A stretch of 64,000 bases of DNA from CBDCIS01 sp965217565 (GTDB lineage Bacteria; Chloroflexota; Dehalococcoidia; Lucifugimonadales; CATOSD01): positions 124,001-188,000 of the forward strand of contig CBDCIS010000001.1 in assembly GCA_965217565.1 (NCBI GenBank), in the 5' to 3' direction. The notes beneath the pieces are model-generated. The model did not search any database and was not told the origin of the DNA. It worked only from the letters and a program-made list of their open reading frames with translations. Positions 36,484 through 45,310 of this stretch are shown here, piece after piece. The position numbers and the translations under genes are program-made. Position 1 is the stretch's first letter, and each line of letters begins with the position of its first letter.

Positions 36484-37595
36484 TAGCTGTCACCTCTAGG
36501 GACGTGGGGCTGAGGCCTTGGGGTAGCAAATTGCTTGCGGATCATTTCTGCCTGTAGGTCCGTAGCTAGAGCGACCACCAGTTCCGCAGTCGCGAGCAAC
36601 TCACCGGAACCGTCGTACCCGTCTGACAGCATCGCCCGCGCCTCGCGCAAACTCTCCATGGCTGCTACCAAAGATTCCTCGAATCGGTTAGTCGCAGGAC
36701 GGCTCTCCGTAAATGACGCTTGAAGGTTTCGGGAATTACGCAAACTTGCTATAGCAGATCGATTCCCCAGAACTGCGTCCAGTTGCCGAAGATGCGGGTT
36801 CTGAGATCGGATAACGGGTTGGGCATCCTTACGCTTACTGCCGTATAACCATACGCATAACTCCCCAAGTTCCCCCTTTTTTTCTACGGGAACGGGATTC
36901 GGGTCCTCCGCTACCTCTGAGACAACGCCAATGAATGAACTGATACCAGGATAAGACAAGCCAGTGTACAGATGAGAGAATGAAAAGTGGCGATTCCACC
37001 GGTCTTCTCGGTGAAAGACGCCCCACGCCTCGGCTTGTTCGATCACCTTCAATCCACGAAAAAGCCTCTGAACCGTATTGTGGTTGTCACCAATCTGTCG
37101 TGCGATCTCCAACAACGGCTCGTCAAATGTCTGATAAACCCATGATATGTACTTGGCCTTGGCATAGCTGCCCCATTTCGCTGGGCCATTAACGTGCTTG
37201 AAACCCAGAAACCGCCAAGTGTCTTGCCGCGTGTCTATTAGACAAGGCAGACGGTTCAGGTCTTCTAGCAGGTCTGGGGACACTGGAGGAATATTGGCCC
37301 GCACTTGTCGGGCCACCTCGGGGTTCCGGATAGCCCTGACTGCTGCCAATCGACGGTTCCCTTCGATTACGACATATTCGCCGGACTCTTCCACAACGAT
37401 CAGGGGTTCGTGACGAAAAAAGCCACTGGCAGTGATGGACAACACTAATTCCTGCACATCTTCGGTATCCCAAAGGATTTTCATGATGTCCATTTCGTTC
37501 TGAATTGGCGACTCTGAAAATTCTGCGAGCCTAGGATTTCTTACGTCAAACGTGAGCTGATCGACGTCGATCTCCGTAGCTATTCCGGTAGTCAT
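36483..37595 (-). CDS. ParB-like (ParB/Srx) domain protein with HTH
   Basis: 370 residues. The N-terminal ParB box is VDQLTFDVRNPRLAEF, then LIVVEESGEYVVIEGNRRLA with the EGNRR variant of the GERR nucleotide-binding motif. A helix-turn-helix follows (EIARQIGDNHNTVQRLFRG, about 175-195). The C-terminal half is helical. ATG 37595 overlaps the methylase stop by 4 bp (ATGA). It has no ParA partner, so chromosome segregation is unlikely; a CTP/ATP switch or nuclease recruited to DNA by the HTH is possible (inference). Confidence 0.75.
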   Translation of the reverse strand: MTTGIATEIDVDQLTFDVRNPRLAEFSESPIQNEMDIMKILWDTEDVQELVLSITASGFFRHEPLIVVEESGEYVVIEGNRRLAAVRAIRNPEVARQVRANIPPVSPDLLEDLNRLPCLIDTRQDTWRFLGFKHVNGPAKWGSYAKAKYISWVYQTFDEPLLEIARQIGDNHNTVQRLFRGLKVIEQAEAWGVFHREDRWNRHFSFSHLYTGLSYPGISSFIGVVSEVAEDPNPVPVEKKGELGELCVWLYGSKRKDAQPVIRSQNPHLRQLDAVLGNRSAIASLRNSRNLQASFTESRPATNRFEESLVAAMESLREARAMLSDGYDGSGELLATAELVVALATDLQAEMIRKQFATPRPQPHVPRGDS

Positions 37596-38494
37596 GGTGT
37601 GTGCACGGCCTCTAAGTCGGGACTGGGCTGGGTACTGTAGGCGAAGTCCAATTCGAGTGGAGCTTCCAAATAGGGCGGCGTGATCAGCAGTTCGTAAGCT
37701 TTCTTCTTCTTCTGCAAACTGTACTGAAGCGGGATGTCAAAAACATTGCAATCTTCGTAGAGCCTCCGAATGAGCTGTGTGTCATCGTATGAAACCACCC
37801 AATTTACGGCTCGTTGCCGGCGTAGGTGATTAGCGAGCCTGCTGTGGTCCTTTGCTTGGTAATTGTTCAAATATAGGCGATTGCCATTTGAGACGTATGG
37901 TGGATCCAAGTAGACAAATACCTGCTCTCGGCTTTTGTCTTTGGGGAGGTTCTTCGCCAGAAATCGCCGGGCGTCATCGTTAGAAAGCCGAATATGTTCA
38001 CGCTGGTCGGCAAGCTTGATGATTCGCTGGGCCAGAGTATGTCTGTAGAAGCGAGCATTGATGCGCCAAGTTCCCGTCTGAGAATATCCCCCTATTGGCG
38101 CCGAACCGAGCAGGATGCCAGATCGATTACATCGGTTAAGATAAAATGTAGCAAATCCGACATCAAACGTGCTGTGCCGGTTGGGTTTCAGGCAAATATT
38201 TCTTTGCTTCTGCCATTCCCCTAAGCTCAATTCAACAGACATGATCGCATCGACAAATCGCTCGTGTTCAGTCAGGACGGCGTGCCAAAAAGCGTATATC
38301 CTAGGGTCGAGATCGTTTAGCCGTAATTCGGAAACAACACCGTCCTGCAACAACTGCAGGGCTGCACCGGCCCCACCGGCGAAAGGTTCGAAATATGCGC
38401 ACCCACGAAGCCCGTTGACTTCTACGAACCGAGCCAACAGGTCTGCTAACGACCCCTTACCACCCGGATAGCGTAAAGGGCTATACGCTCTCAT
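37592..38494 (-). CDS. D12-class N6-adenine DNA methyltransferase (Dam-like)
   Basis: 300 residues. Motif X SPLRYPGGKGSLADLL, motif I YFEPFAGGAGAALQLL, the alpha-class helix NDLDPRIYAFWHAVL, CNRSGILLGSAPIGGYSQTG, and motif IV VYLDPPYVSNGNRLY. It methylates adenine; the target site cannot be read. It leads a three-gene operon with ParB-like and nuclease genes. The 3' end EAPLELDFAYSTQPS suggests a variable tail. Confidence 0.9.
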   Translation of the reverse strand: MRAYSPLRYPGGKGSLADLLARFVEVNGLRGCAYFEPFAGGAGAALQLLQDGVVSELRLNDLDPRIYAFWHAVLTEHERFVDAIMSVELSLGEWQKQRNICLKPNRHSTFDVGFATFYLNRCNRSGILLGSAPIGGYSQTGTWRINARFYRHTLAQRIIKLADQREHIRLSNDDARRFLAKNLPKDKSREQVFVYLDPPYVSNGNRLYLNNYQAKDHSRLANHLRRQRAVNWVVSYDDTQLIRRLYEDCNVFDIPLQYSLQKKKKAYELLITPPYLEAPLELDFAYSTQPSPDLEAVHTP

Positions 38495-39211
38495 CTTAAA
38501 TTGCCCTTGCCTCTGCCACTGCGATTATTCTGCTCGAACTCCAGCAACAAAAGGTCAATCGAAGAAACCAGAGTTGATGCCACGCAGAGCGGTTAGGTGC
38601 TTTTTGTCTTGATCGCTGTTGCTAATCCGGGCCTAACCGTAGGGTAACGGGTTTATCGTCTCTGACTGTGAGCCATTTTACGATCAACAAGGCCGCCAAT
38701 CAAGCACGTGAGCAAGCCTCCTCACGGCCCCTGCATCACCACAGGCTGTGAGTTCTTCGTCTCGTTTATCTCCCACACGACACCCGCATTGTAGACTCAC
38801 GGAGCGCCCGTGTCGAGTCACCTGCGAGGTGGACGCGAGCAATCGGACAGGTAGCCAAGTGAGAGTCCATCTCCTAAACTAAGGGCGGCGGTAGCTGTCG
38901 GGTAGGAGTAGGATTGTCGAAAGCCGTTCAGTCTCGGCCCGCGCGTTTCCACCGCCGAAAGGCGGTGGCCCAGTTGAAGCACCAAATCGAGGCGCTGCCG
39001 CGCGTTATGCTCGAACCATGAGGGGCGCAGCCCTTTGAGGTTCTTCCCCGATTTCTCTTCTTGTGATGTTGACCGGAAACAAGGCCACAAGGATAATTGA
39101 CGCCACACTCGATGTTGACACGCACTATGACGAATCGATTGGATGTACGGCTGCGCGACTATATACTCTGCACACCTGACTGGACGGTTTTGAGCGCAAC
39201 CACGTAGGGAT
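38495..39211. other. Gap upstream of the methylase operon
   Basis: No firm gene. A strong hairpin CCACCGCC-GAAA-GGCGGTGG lies at 38949-38968. A minus-strand frame around 38850-39045 (FEHNARQRLDLVLQLGHRL, ETRGPRLNGFRQ) looks protein-like but has no good start; it may be a relic. Confidence 0.35.
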
Positions 39212-39242
39212 TTGACAGTGTCCGCGTATGCTGTGATAAAAT
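39212..39242 (+). promoter_or_regulatory. Sigma-70-like promoter
   Basis: TTGACA at 39212-39217 and TAAAAT at 39237-39242, spaced by 19 bp (or GATAAA at 17 bp). It points into the hairpin region that follows, which has no ORF. Confidence 0.45.
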
Positions 39243-39243
39243 G

Positions 39244-39365
39244 TGAGTGGGTAGGATGATGGAGACCAGTGCCTAGCCGCTCAACGCGAAACCATCATCC
39301 TACCCACTCATGCAGGGCATGGCAATCTTTGAAAGGAGGGTCAACGAACCCCGCAAGCCATGCCC
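39244..39365 (+). ncRNA. Candidate structured RNA
   Basis: A perfect 19-bp stem (TGAGTGGGTAGGATGATGG with its complement at 39292-39310, 29-nt loop) is followed by a second stem GGGCATGGC/GCCATGCCC (39315-39323 and 39357-39365) with an AAAGGAGGG loop. It starts right after a promoter-like sequence and stops before the IS1595 element. It could instead be a transposon-end structure. Confidence 0.35.
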
Positions 39366-39371
39366 CGCATT

Positions 39372-40296
39372 ACTATTAGGTTAGCACACGTTTTTCTCTA
39401 TGACAAACCCCAAGATATTTTACCTAGTCAAATCCCTATACGACAAGTGCTCTGAGTTAAGCATCCTCTCTAGGGTCAGCTCCCATAGACATGGCGTTCG
39501 ATAGCTTATCCTCCACGCCAATTCGTTGAGATAGAGATGCAAGTGCTTTCTACTCACCGAATGGAACTGACCCATTATCGAACGCTTTAGCAACGACCAC
39601 ACCCCTTCTATCGTGTTCGTATGTATTATGTCTCTGGCGTACTCCCTGGACGAATGGGTGATGGTGTAGTGGTTGGGTAACCCTTTGTACCCGATCCAAT
39701 CGTCCGTGAATATGCCGTTAATAAGAGCATCAACATTTTCGAGTACAAACCTATGAAGCGTCTTTCTTTTCCTGTTCCTCTTGACTTCGAGTACCGCCCT
39801 TCCCTTTCTCTCGGTTATCCCCACTACGATTGTCTTTCTTGAGTTACGCCCACCGACAAAGGTTTCGTCCACTTCTACTATGTCTCTCAGCACATCGGTT
39901 GTTTGGCTGACAGCGTAGCGTATGCGGTGATTCAAGAACCATGCGGTCTTGTAGGTTGTCTTCAGCATACGGCTAAGCTGGTTAGCTGACATGCCTTTCT
40001 TTGACTCACACATCAGATAGGTTGCAAGGAACCACTTTCTCAAGGGTAGGTAGGTCTTGTGTAGAGCGGTTCCAGAGGTTACCGAAAAGACATATGCACA
40101 ACTGCTACAATCAAAAGTGTCTCGGGTGGTTATTCGACCTATATCTATGTTGCCGCATCTGGGGCAGTTGACCCCATTAGGCCATCGCAATTCTTCTAGC
40201 AATGACCTGCACTTATACTCATCATTGTAGTAGTCCAGTATGCCTATTAGGTCTATACAACCCTCCTTACCCTAGTTGGGCTTAACCTAATTGTAC
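39372..40296 (-). mobile_element. IS1595-family insertion sequence
   Basis: One transposase gene bounded by imperfect inverted ATTAGGTTA-type ends. The base composition is more AT-rich than the neighbouring core genes. It is the only copy in the window. Confidence 0.7.
39420..40202 (-). CDS. IS1595-family transposase
   Basis: 260 residues. An N-terminal zinc ribbon (NCPRCGNIDIGRI, FDCSSCAYVFSV), then LPLRKWFLATYLMCESKKGM, the DDE-type core with IVEVDETFVGG (first Asp), FTDDWIGYKGLPNHYTITHS (second Asp) and HTNTIEGVWSLLKRSI (Asn/Glu, ISXO2 type). The frame continues upstream of the TTG at 40202 to about 40258 (LIGILDYYNDEYKCRSLLEE), which fits the family N-terminus, but no standard start codon is there. 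The true start is therefore uncertain. Confidence 0.9.
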   Translation of the reverse strand: MLEELRWPNGVNCPRCGNIDIGRITTRDTFDCSSCAYVFSVTSGTALHKTYLPLRKWFLATYLMCESKKGMSANQLSRMLKTTYKTAWFLNHRIRYAVSQTTDVLRDIVEVDETFVGGRNSRKTIVVGITERKGRAVLEVKRNRKRKTLHRFVLENVDALINGIFTDDWIGYKGLPNHYTITHSSREYARDIIHTNTIEGVWSLLKRSIMGQFHSVSRKHLHLYLNELAWRISYRTPCLWELTLERMLNSEHLSYRDLTR

Positions 40297-40352
40297 CAGT
40301 TTTTATTCCCCCTTACTTGCCGCTTAGAAGTGTTTCTGGTAGTCTGGTATTA

Positions 40353-40498
40353 CTACCTTCCACAGTAGTTCCACACATATTGATGGGTCGCTAACCCATG
40401 CAGAATTGGACGAGGGACATTGTGTCCCCTTTCGGTTCTGTGTGGTATGGCAACTGTGGAAGGTAGCCTTGTCCAATTCCCGGAAGGGGGCTACCTTT
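40353..40498 (+). promoter_or_regulatory. Leader with interleaved and mutually exclusive stems
   Basis: CTACCTTCCACAGT (40353-40366) pairs with ACTGTGGAAGGTAG (40453-40466). GAATTGGAC (40403-40411) pairs with GTCCAATTC (40471-40479), crossing the first stem as a pseudoknot would. AAGGTAGCC (40460-40468) can instead pair with GGCTACCTT (40490-40498), which covers the TTG start of the lipoprotein. Small hairpins ATGGGT/ACCCAT and GGGACA/TGTCCC lie between. It looks like a translational switch; a MITE is the alternative. Confidence 0.4.
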
Positions 40499-41291
40499 GA
40501 GACTCGCACTATTTCTATTCACCTTAGTTCTGTTTGCCTGCGAAGCCGCCCCGCCAGCCGCATCTGCTCCTACGCCTACAAGCATCCCCACTGAGCAGTC
40601 TGTAGAGCCTCCTACGCCCACGATTACCCCAACACCTACCGAAGTACCGGAACCGACCTCTACGGCTGTCTCTACGCCTACTCCCGAACCAACCGCAACG
40701 CTCGCTCCAACACCAATCAGAACGCCTAGATCGCTGTTGCCTGAAGCCTTGATGACGCCAATACCAACACTTCCGGCTGTTATCAAGTATGTCATTGTGA
40801 AACAAGAACATACCCCGATAAGCTATATTCAACGGCTTTTTGAGGCCAGCTATCCAGAGTACTTTATCTTTCAACCCGTAGTGTTCGAAGACGACTCTGA
40901 CGAAATACGACCCGGCGTTGTCTCACGAGTGAACATCGATGAAAACAATATAGACCTTATCTTATCAGGAAGGGACGACAATCTAATTGCCGCACTACTA
41001 ATGTTTCCCGCAGACATAGAACCCATTCCAAAAGAAATTATTCACTTCATCGCATATCACATTGAAGGTGAGTCAAGGAAGGATTGGATACGTACTTGGT
41101 TGGGTGACGTTTTTCCTGACCAGGGAGGATACGTTATAGCTGATGAACGTAAACCAAGAATAGTTGAGTCTCTCATAGAAAGAGACTACATAAGCATTAA
41201 GGTCTGGATGCCAACAGCCGATGCTTGCCCAAAAAACTTAGAGTGTGAAGGGAAAGTTGCAATAGACTTTAGGACACTGAATCGGGAGTAA
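40497..41291 (+). CDS. Lipoprotein with Pro/Thr-rich stalk
   Basis: 264 residues from TTG 40497 (GGAAGGGGG at 6 nt). Signal peptide RLALFLFTLVLFAC with the lipobox cysteine at 15, then a Pro/Thr stalk of about 65 residues (TPTSIPTEQSVEPPTPTITP), then a globular domain (VIKYVIVKQEHTPISYIQRL, LILSGRDDNLIAALLMF, DWIRTWLGDVFPDQGGYVI). The product is unknown and exposed outside the cell. It heads a run of four small genes on the same strand. Confidence 0.65.
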   Translation: MRLALFLFTLVLFACEAAPPAASAPTPTSIPTEQSVEPPTPTITPTPTEVPEPTSTAVSTPTPEPTATLAPTPIRTPRSLLPEALMTPIPTLPAVIKYVIVKQEHTPISYIQRLFEASYPEYFIFQPVVFEDDSDEIRPGVVSRVNIDENNIDLILSGRDDNLIAALLMFPADIEPIPKEIIHFIAYHIEGESRKDWIRTWLGDVFPDQGGYVIADERKPRIVESLIERDYISIKVWMPTADACPKNLECEGKVAIDFRTLNRE

Positions 41292-41301
41292 GGAGTTTCC
41301 A

Positions 41302-41463
41302 ATGACCGTAATAATAGGGATAGAAGTGGGTGTTGTTCCAACGGGCATAAAGTTGATTGTTGATAACCAAGCGTATGACCTCGACAAAGAGGATGCCATA
41401 TTCTTGCGCGACGCACTAGACAAGCTAATTGAGTTAGCCAATAATGTCGAAGAAGAGGAATAG
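41302..41463 (+). CDS. Small acidic hypothetical protein
   Basis: 53 residues: MTVIIGIEVGVVPTGIKLIV, DNQAYDLDKEDAIFLRDALD, ending NNVEEEE. AAGGAG lies 6 nt before the ATG, and it starts 10 bp after the lipoprotein stop, so it is in the same operon. Unknown function. Confidence 0.6.
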   Translation: MTVIIGIEVGVVPTGIKLIVDNQAYDLDKEDAIFLRDALDKLIELANNVEEEE

Positions 41464-41480
41464 AAGATTCGGACGGGCTT

Positions 41481-41780
41481 TTGATAAACCTGCCTACAAG
41501 AACCCCTATATCATTCATTTACTTTGGCGCAGCAGGGATAGCTGCCTATTTTTCTGATGACGTAGCACCTTTGCGTTGGCTCGCATATTCTGCTGCTATG
41601 CTGTTTGTTGTGCGCGGCCCCCTCCACTATTCCCAAGACTTACTCGCAGCTTGGTATGAAGACGCGGGCCGCGACCTCAGCACTTTACTTCGCACTATCG
41701 GAATCCTTAGTTTCGTCGGGGAGGTGGTGTGCTACGGGATTGTGGGATATTGGATGTATCGGTTCTTCCTTGCCATCTAG
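41481..41780 (+). CDS. Small membrane protein
   Basis: 99 residues with hydrophobic segments ISFIYFGAAGIAAYF, LAYSAAMLFVVRG and LSFVGEVVCYGIVGYWMYRF, so two or three membrane helices. TTG start at 41481. It follows the 53-residue gene by 17 bp. Unknown function. Confidence 0.55.
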   Translation: MINLPTRTPISFIYFGAAGIAAYFSDDVAPLRWLAYSAAMLFVVRGPLHYSQDLLAAWYEDAGRDLSTLLRTIGILSFVGEVVCYGIVGYWMYRFFLAI

Positions 41781-41801
41781 CAGAACACGAAAGGAGACAT
41801 T

Positions 41802-42143
41802 ATGCGCTACCAAAGACCAGGAGACGAAGCTAGGGTTTTAGATAATCACGAATTGATGGTAGATATTGAACTACTCTCGCTCGTTCGGGAGAACAGTGAC
41901 AACATACTCGCTCATGCAATCCTTTTCGGTTTCCACGACTCGCTAGCCAGAGCAATCGCCAGTATGAGCCCGCCAATAAGAGAACAGATTCGGTCAGCCA
42001 TCTCGCACGAAACCGAAAGATTCGCTCAACAATATCAAACTGATGGTCCAGACCCCGACCATCGGAGTCAAGTGCAGCGAATCGTGCAGGAGTGGGCAGA
42101 GGAGGTAAACAAGAAAGTAATTCATCACGCTCAAAAATCTTAG
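41802..42143 (+). CDS. Hypothetical protein
   Basis: 113 residues, soluble and helical: DNHELMVDIELLSLVRENSD, HAILFGFHDSLARAIASMSP, VQRIVQEWAEEVNKKVIHHA. AAAGGAG precedes the ATG. It is the last gene of the small operon, and a terminator follows. No family is recognised. Confidence 0.6.
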   Translation: MRYQRPGDEARVLDNHELMVDIELLSLVRENSDNILAHAILFGFHDSLARAIASMSPPIREQIRSAISHETERFAQQYQTDGPDPDHRSQVQRIVQEWAEEVNKKVIHHAQKS

Positions 42144-42168
42144 TCATGATTTTCTCCTTAAACTAATT

Positions 42169-42203
42169 GGCTCCCTTTTGTGGGGAGCCTGTTTGCTTCT
42201 TCT
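42169..42203 (+). terminator. Rho-independent terminator
   Basis: GGCTCCC (42169-42175) and GGGAGCC (42183-42189) pair across TTTTGTG, followed by TGTTTGCTTCTTT. It closes the 40497-42143 operon. Confidence 0.7.
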
Positions 42204-42216
42204 TTATGTAGGGCTT

Positions 42217-43265
42217 TCACTTTTCGCTAACTGCGTTGAGTATATAATCGCCAGAGTAGGATGTCATGTCCCTCTGAAGCCTCCAGGCCAGGATGAAGCG
42301 GGAGTAGTCGTCCATGACGGTGACCATGTAGTAGTAGCCCCAGCCCACTACCCTGAAGTAGGAGGCATCGGTGGCCCACATCTGGTGGGGACCGGTGGTC
42401 TTCCGATGGTACTCCTTACCCGCAGCAAGTCTCATCTCAGGCCTCTTCACCAGCCCCTCCCTGCGCAGGATGCGATAGACCGTAGACTCTGATACCGAGA
42501 ACCCCATGTTGTCGGTGACCCACGAGGCCAGCTGTCGTGGACTCAGCTCCGGCATCTCCCTGGCTGCCGACAGAACGTGGTCGACTTCCCGGATGGTAAG
42601 TCTGTTCCATGGGGGCTTGCCTCCTCCCGCATGGTCCTCTAGTCCTCGCTGCTCCTTCCGCCTCAGCCACCAGTAGTATGTGCTCCTAGGGACTCCAAGC
42701 TCGCCCAGCGCCTTCCGCTTGGGCACGGAGGACGAGGCTACCCTGGCAAGTACCTCCGCCTTCTCCACAGCGCTCATCCGTTGGTACCTGTGGTGTCGTG
42801 AGGCATCGGGATGGCCGTTTTTTCAGACGGTACCCCTCCACGGACAGCTCTGCCACCAGCTGCTTGAGTTCTACGTTCTCTCTCCTGAGCGCCTGTACCT
42901 CCTGTTGCGTGGCGTCCCGCATCGCGTCCCGGGTCAACCGCTCGTTCCCCGCCTCCATGAACTCCTTGGTCCATGCATAGTAGGAGTGGGGCTTGATGCC
43001 CTCCCGCCTGCACAGGTCACTCACAGTGACTTCCCGGCGGAACCCCTCCAGCACGATACGGATCTTTTCCTCCGGCGTATACTTGCGCCGGGTTGCTGTC
43101 CTGACTCTTCGCACGAAGGACCTGGCCTCCTCCGTCCGCTCCTCTGCCTTAGCTGTTTCTGTCTGGGACATCTTTGCTCCTCTCTCTGAAGTACTCTACC
43201 TCATCCAGGGAGCTGACCCCACCTCCAACCTCTCGGCTTTTCCTACCTCATTTTGTGTCCCATTA
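42217..43265 (-). mobile_element. IS3-family element, orfB 3' end missing
   Basis: orfA (from 43171: MSQTETAKAEERTEEARSFV, RRKYTPEEKIRIVLEGFRRE) meets orfB through an A6 slip (CTGAAAAAACGG near 42826). orfB (to 42217) has the HTH_21 part and the first DDE motif (MWATDASYFRVVGWGYYYMV, VMDDYSRFILAW) but ends at SGDYILNAVSEK, before the other catalytic residues. The left end TGTCCCATTATCGCTG is at about 43256. Confidence 0.85.
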
Positions 43266-43300
43266 TCGCTGCCAATCTACAGTACAAGAGGGGCACGTCT

Positions 43301-43400
43301 ATGCAACAAACTTCCGAGAGAAATGTTGCAATTCCCGATAGGGTGCTCGAGGAACTCGCCAACGCCGAAACCGGCGACCTCATGGTGAGGACGACCTCAC
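43301..43400 (+). CDS. Start of an MxQTSERNVA-family small protein
   Basis: MQQTSERNVAIPDRVLEELA, NAETGDLMVRT looks like a short regulator or antitoxin. The frame stays open to 43912, but past about 43440 it runs antisense to the inverted copy of 20085-20320, so that part is unlikely to be native. The leader and first codons are shared with 20763. Confidence 0.4.
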
Positions 43401-43416
43401 CGACAAGACCGCGCCG

Positions 43417-43965
43417 TCATCGAGGATTCAGTCCAGGATGGCGGCGCCGGACTGCGCGGTCTGAGCGGTCTTCGCCCACGGTCCTGGGTCTGGACGACCT
43501 TGACCGCTCCGGGGCAGGGTCAGCCGCCCGCGTGGACGTGGCAGGGGCGCGCCAGGGCGGGGCAGGGAGCGCGTTTCGAGGGCGAAGGGTGTCCAGGACA
43601 CACCGGGGCGAGAAACGCCGCTCTACAGCCATCCTGGGGCGTTGCGGTTTCCGAGAAGTCGTCCCAAAAGCGGCGTTCGGTGGTTGCGGCGCAAGGGGAG
43701 CGGGAACAACAGGCAGCGTGAAGGCGTCGTCCTCGAATCCGCCATCGTCGAAGCCATACGGCGCAGACGACGCGCTCGGCGCGTCGGGCCTAGTTTCCTC
43801 GTGGGGGCTGACAACCGCACGCGCCATAGCCACGGACGCCGGCACACGGCGGCGGCGTGGCGGCAAGACCATCCGCTTGGGCGGCGCGTCCTGTTGCGCG
43901 GCATGGTCGTGAGGGTTTTTGGAAGCCATGAATCTGCCACACGTGGGGCAACGAACCTGCGCCAT
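43417..43965 (-). CDS. Zinc-ribbon protein, long form (copy B)
   Basis: Same start as 17533 (MAQVRCPTCGRFMASKNPHD). After AMARAVVS it continues PHEETRPDAPSASSAPYGFD and a Pro/Ala-rich stretch. The last third runs through the inverted repeat and is doubtful. Copy A ends after 56 residues. Confidence 0.4.
   Translation of the reverse strand: MAQVRCPTCGRFMASKNPHDHAAQQDAPPKRMVLPPRRRRVPASVAMARAVVSPHEETRPDAPSASSAPYGFDDGGFEDDAFTLPVVPAPLAPQPPNAAFGTTSRKPQRPRMAVERRFSPRCVLDTLRPRNALPAPPWRAPATSTRAADPAPERSRSSRPRTVGEDRSDRAVRRRHPGLNPR
43445..43685. repeat. Inverted copy of the 47540-47780 segment
   Basis: About 240 bp matching 47540-47780 and 20083-20323 in reverse. Copy B of the segmental duplication is therefore framed by inverted repeats, while copy A has only one. 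Confidence 0.8.
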
Positions 43966-43995
43966 GAGTCTATCTCCTGTCCGTGAGTTGTGGGG

Positions 43996-44151
43996 TTATT
44001 TCCACCAAACGAACTTCCACCATGCCCAGATGAGCACGGCGGTCATCGCGGCGGCGATAATCCAGGGAAGCCCCCGATGTGGTTGTCGCCAAGCCGTTCG
44101 GCGGAAGAGGCGAAGCGGACCGGTGTAAAGGTCATTGGGAACAGCGCCCAT
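43996..44151 (-). CDS. Small single-pass membrane protein (copy B)
   Basis: 51 residues, MGAVPNDLYTGPLRLFRR and LPWIIAAAMTAVLIWAWW. The frame is kept relative to copy A with only a few residue changes. Confidence 0.5.
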   Translation of the reverse strand: MGAVPNDLYTGPLRLFRRTAWRQPHRGLPWIIAAAMTAVLIWAWWKFVWWK

Positions 44152-44165
44152 CTCTAGGTGTAGCC

Positions 44166-44563
44166 TCAGGGCGAACGCTTGGCTTCGGTCTGGGCGGGCG
44201 GCGCGCTGTCCTCAAAGTCTGGCGGGATAGGAAGGTTACAGGCTGGGCAGATGGTTGTCGTTGTGGGCATGTTGTGCTCCAATTCTGGTATAAATAGGTA
44301 TAAATAGGTTCGTCGGGGTCTTGCCAAGTCGCGGTATAAACAGCGCACAAGGACGGGCGCGCTGGGCCGCCTGGAGCGGTCTCGGTGTCGGCTGGGGAGA
44401 CGGGGCAGGTCGGGCAACACGCCGATGGCGTTGCCATACACACGGCGCGCGATGGTAGATTCCGAGCGGTTAAAAGACTTCGCAAGCTTGCCAATTGAGT
44501 AGCCGGCCCTGTGCACAACTTCCGCAAGTCAAGGATTCCCCGACGCTTCAAACTGAGAGTCAT
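44166..44563 (-). pseudogene. HTH gene with frame break, joined to the zinc ribbon (copy B)
   Basis: ATG 44563 opens MTLSLKRRGILDLRKL; the shifted frame continues VHRAGYSIGKLAKSF, NRSESTIARRVYGN and, unlike copy A, stays open through a Pro/Arg linker into MPTTTTICPACNLPIPP and stops after KRSP. Copy B may therefore show the older arrangement: one HTH plus zinc-ribbon protein. Confidence 0.45.
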
Positions 44564-45310
44564 CGAACAACCTCCCAAACAGACTACAAGACAATTGTTC
44601 AGCACAGGCGAAACGCACAGACACAGAGACGCCATATCCGTCTGTATATAAAAACCGATGGGCCTAGAATTATTTATATATACTAGGGGTTTAGGTTCGG
44701 AAAACGCTCCATGCGGGAGCGCAAGAATCCCGCCCTAGCGTCGTCTGGGGAAGGCGCGCAACCCCCAGGGATAGCGACGGATGCGAGATAGCGCCGCTCG
44801 GTCTGGACGACGCTTACGTCGTCGAATCTTGGCCTTTGGCGACCGAAACTTCCTCATCGCCAAATCCTCCCTCAAAGATGCCGTTATGTTGGCACCTAAA
44901 ATAACCGACGGGCCTAGAAGTTATTTCTTTATATAAGGGGTTAAGGCTCATCTTCTCGCGCGAGAGCGCCAAGCCGCCTCGGCGCCACATTCTTGCGCCC
45001 CACCACAGGCTGGCCGGCCAGCCACCACGCTACAGGCGGCCGCGCCCAGGGCGTGGGCCCGTATGCGCCTACGCCGCGAAGGGCGCGTGACCTTCATTTG
45101 CGAGCATGCCCGCCGCCGCTTTACCCACTCGATGCGCGCGCCCTGCGTCTCTTGCGCGCGTGCCCAAAGCACCGATTGCGACGTCAGCCTCGGCTAGGGC
45201 TCGCCCTTCGGCGTAAGAGGAAGATACTCCATCGCCACATTGCTCGCCTCGGCCAAGATGGCCCCACCATGTGCGCCGGATTGGCGACCATTGCTGCATC
45301 TTGGATGTAA
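44564..45310. other. Copy B counterpart of 18146-19026, no firm gene
   Basis: It contains the two AAACCGATGGGCCTA-type motifs (one here has changed to ATAACCGACGGGCCTA). Frames open in copy A are closed here. Confidence 0.4.

Noticed and set aside
36483..37595. Chromosome-partition ParB
   Set aside because: No ParA or parS-like sites, an EGNRR variant motif, and tight coupling to a methylase and nuclease.
43417..43965. Full 183-residue zinc-ribbon protein as native
   Set aside because: The last third runs through an inverted repeat and differs from copy A; only the N-terminus is supported.
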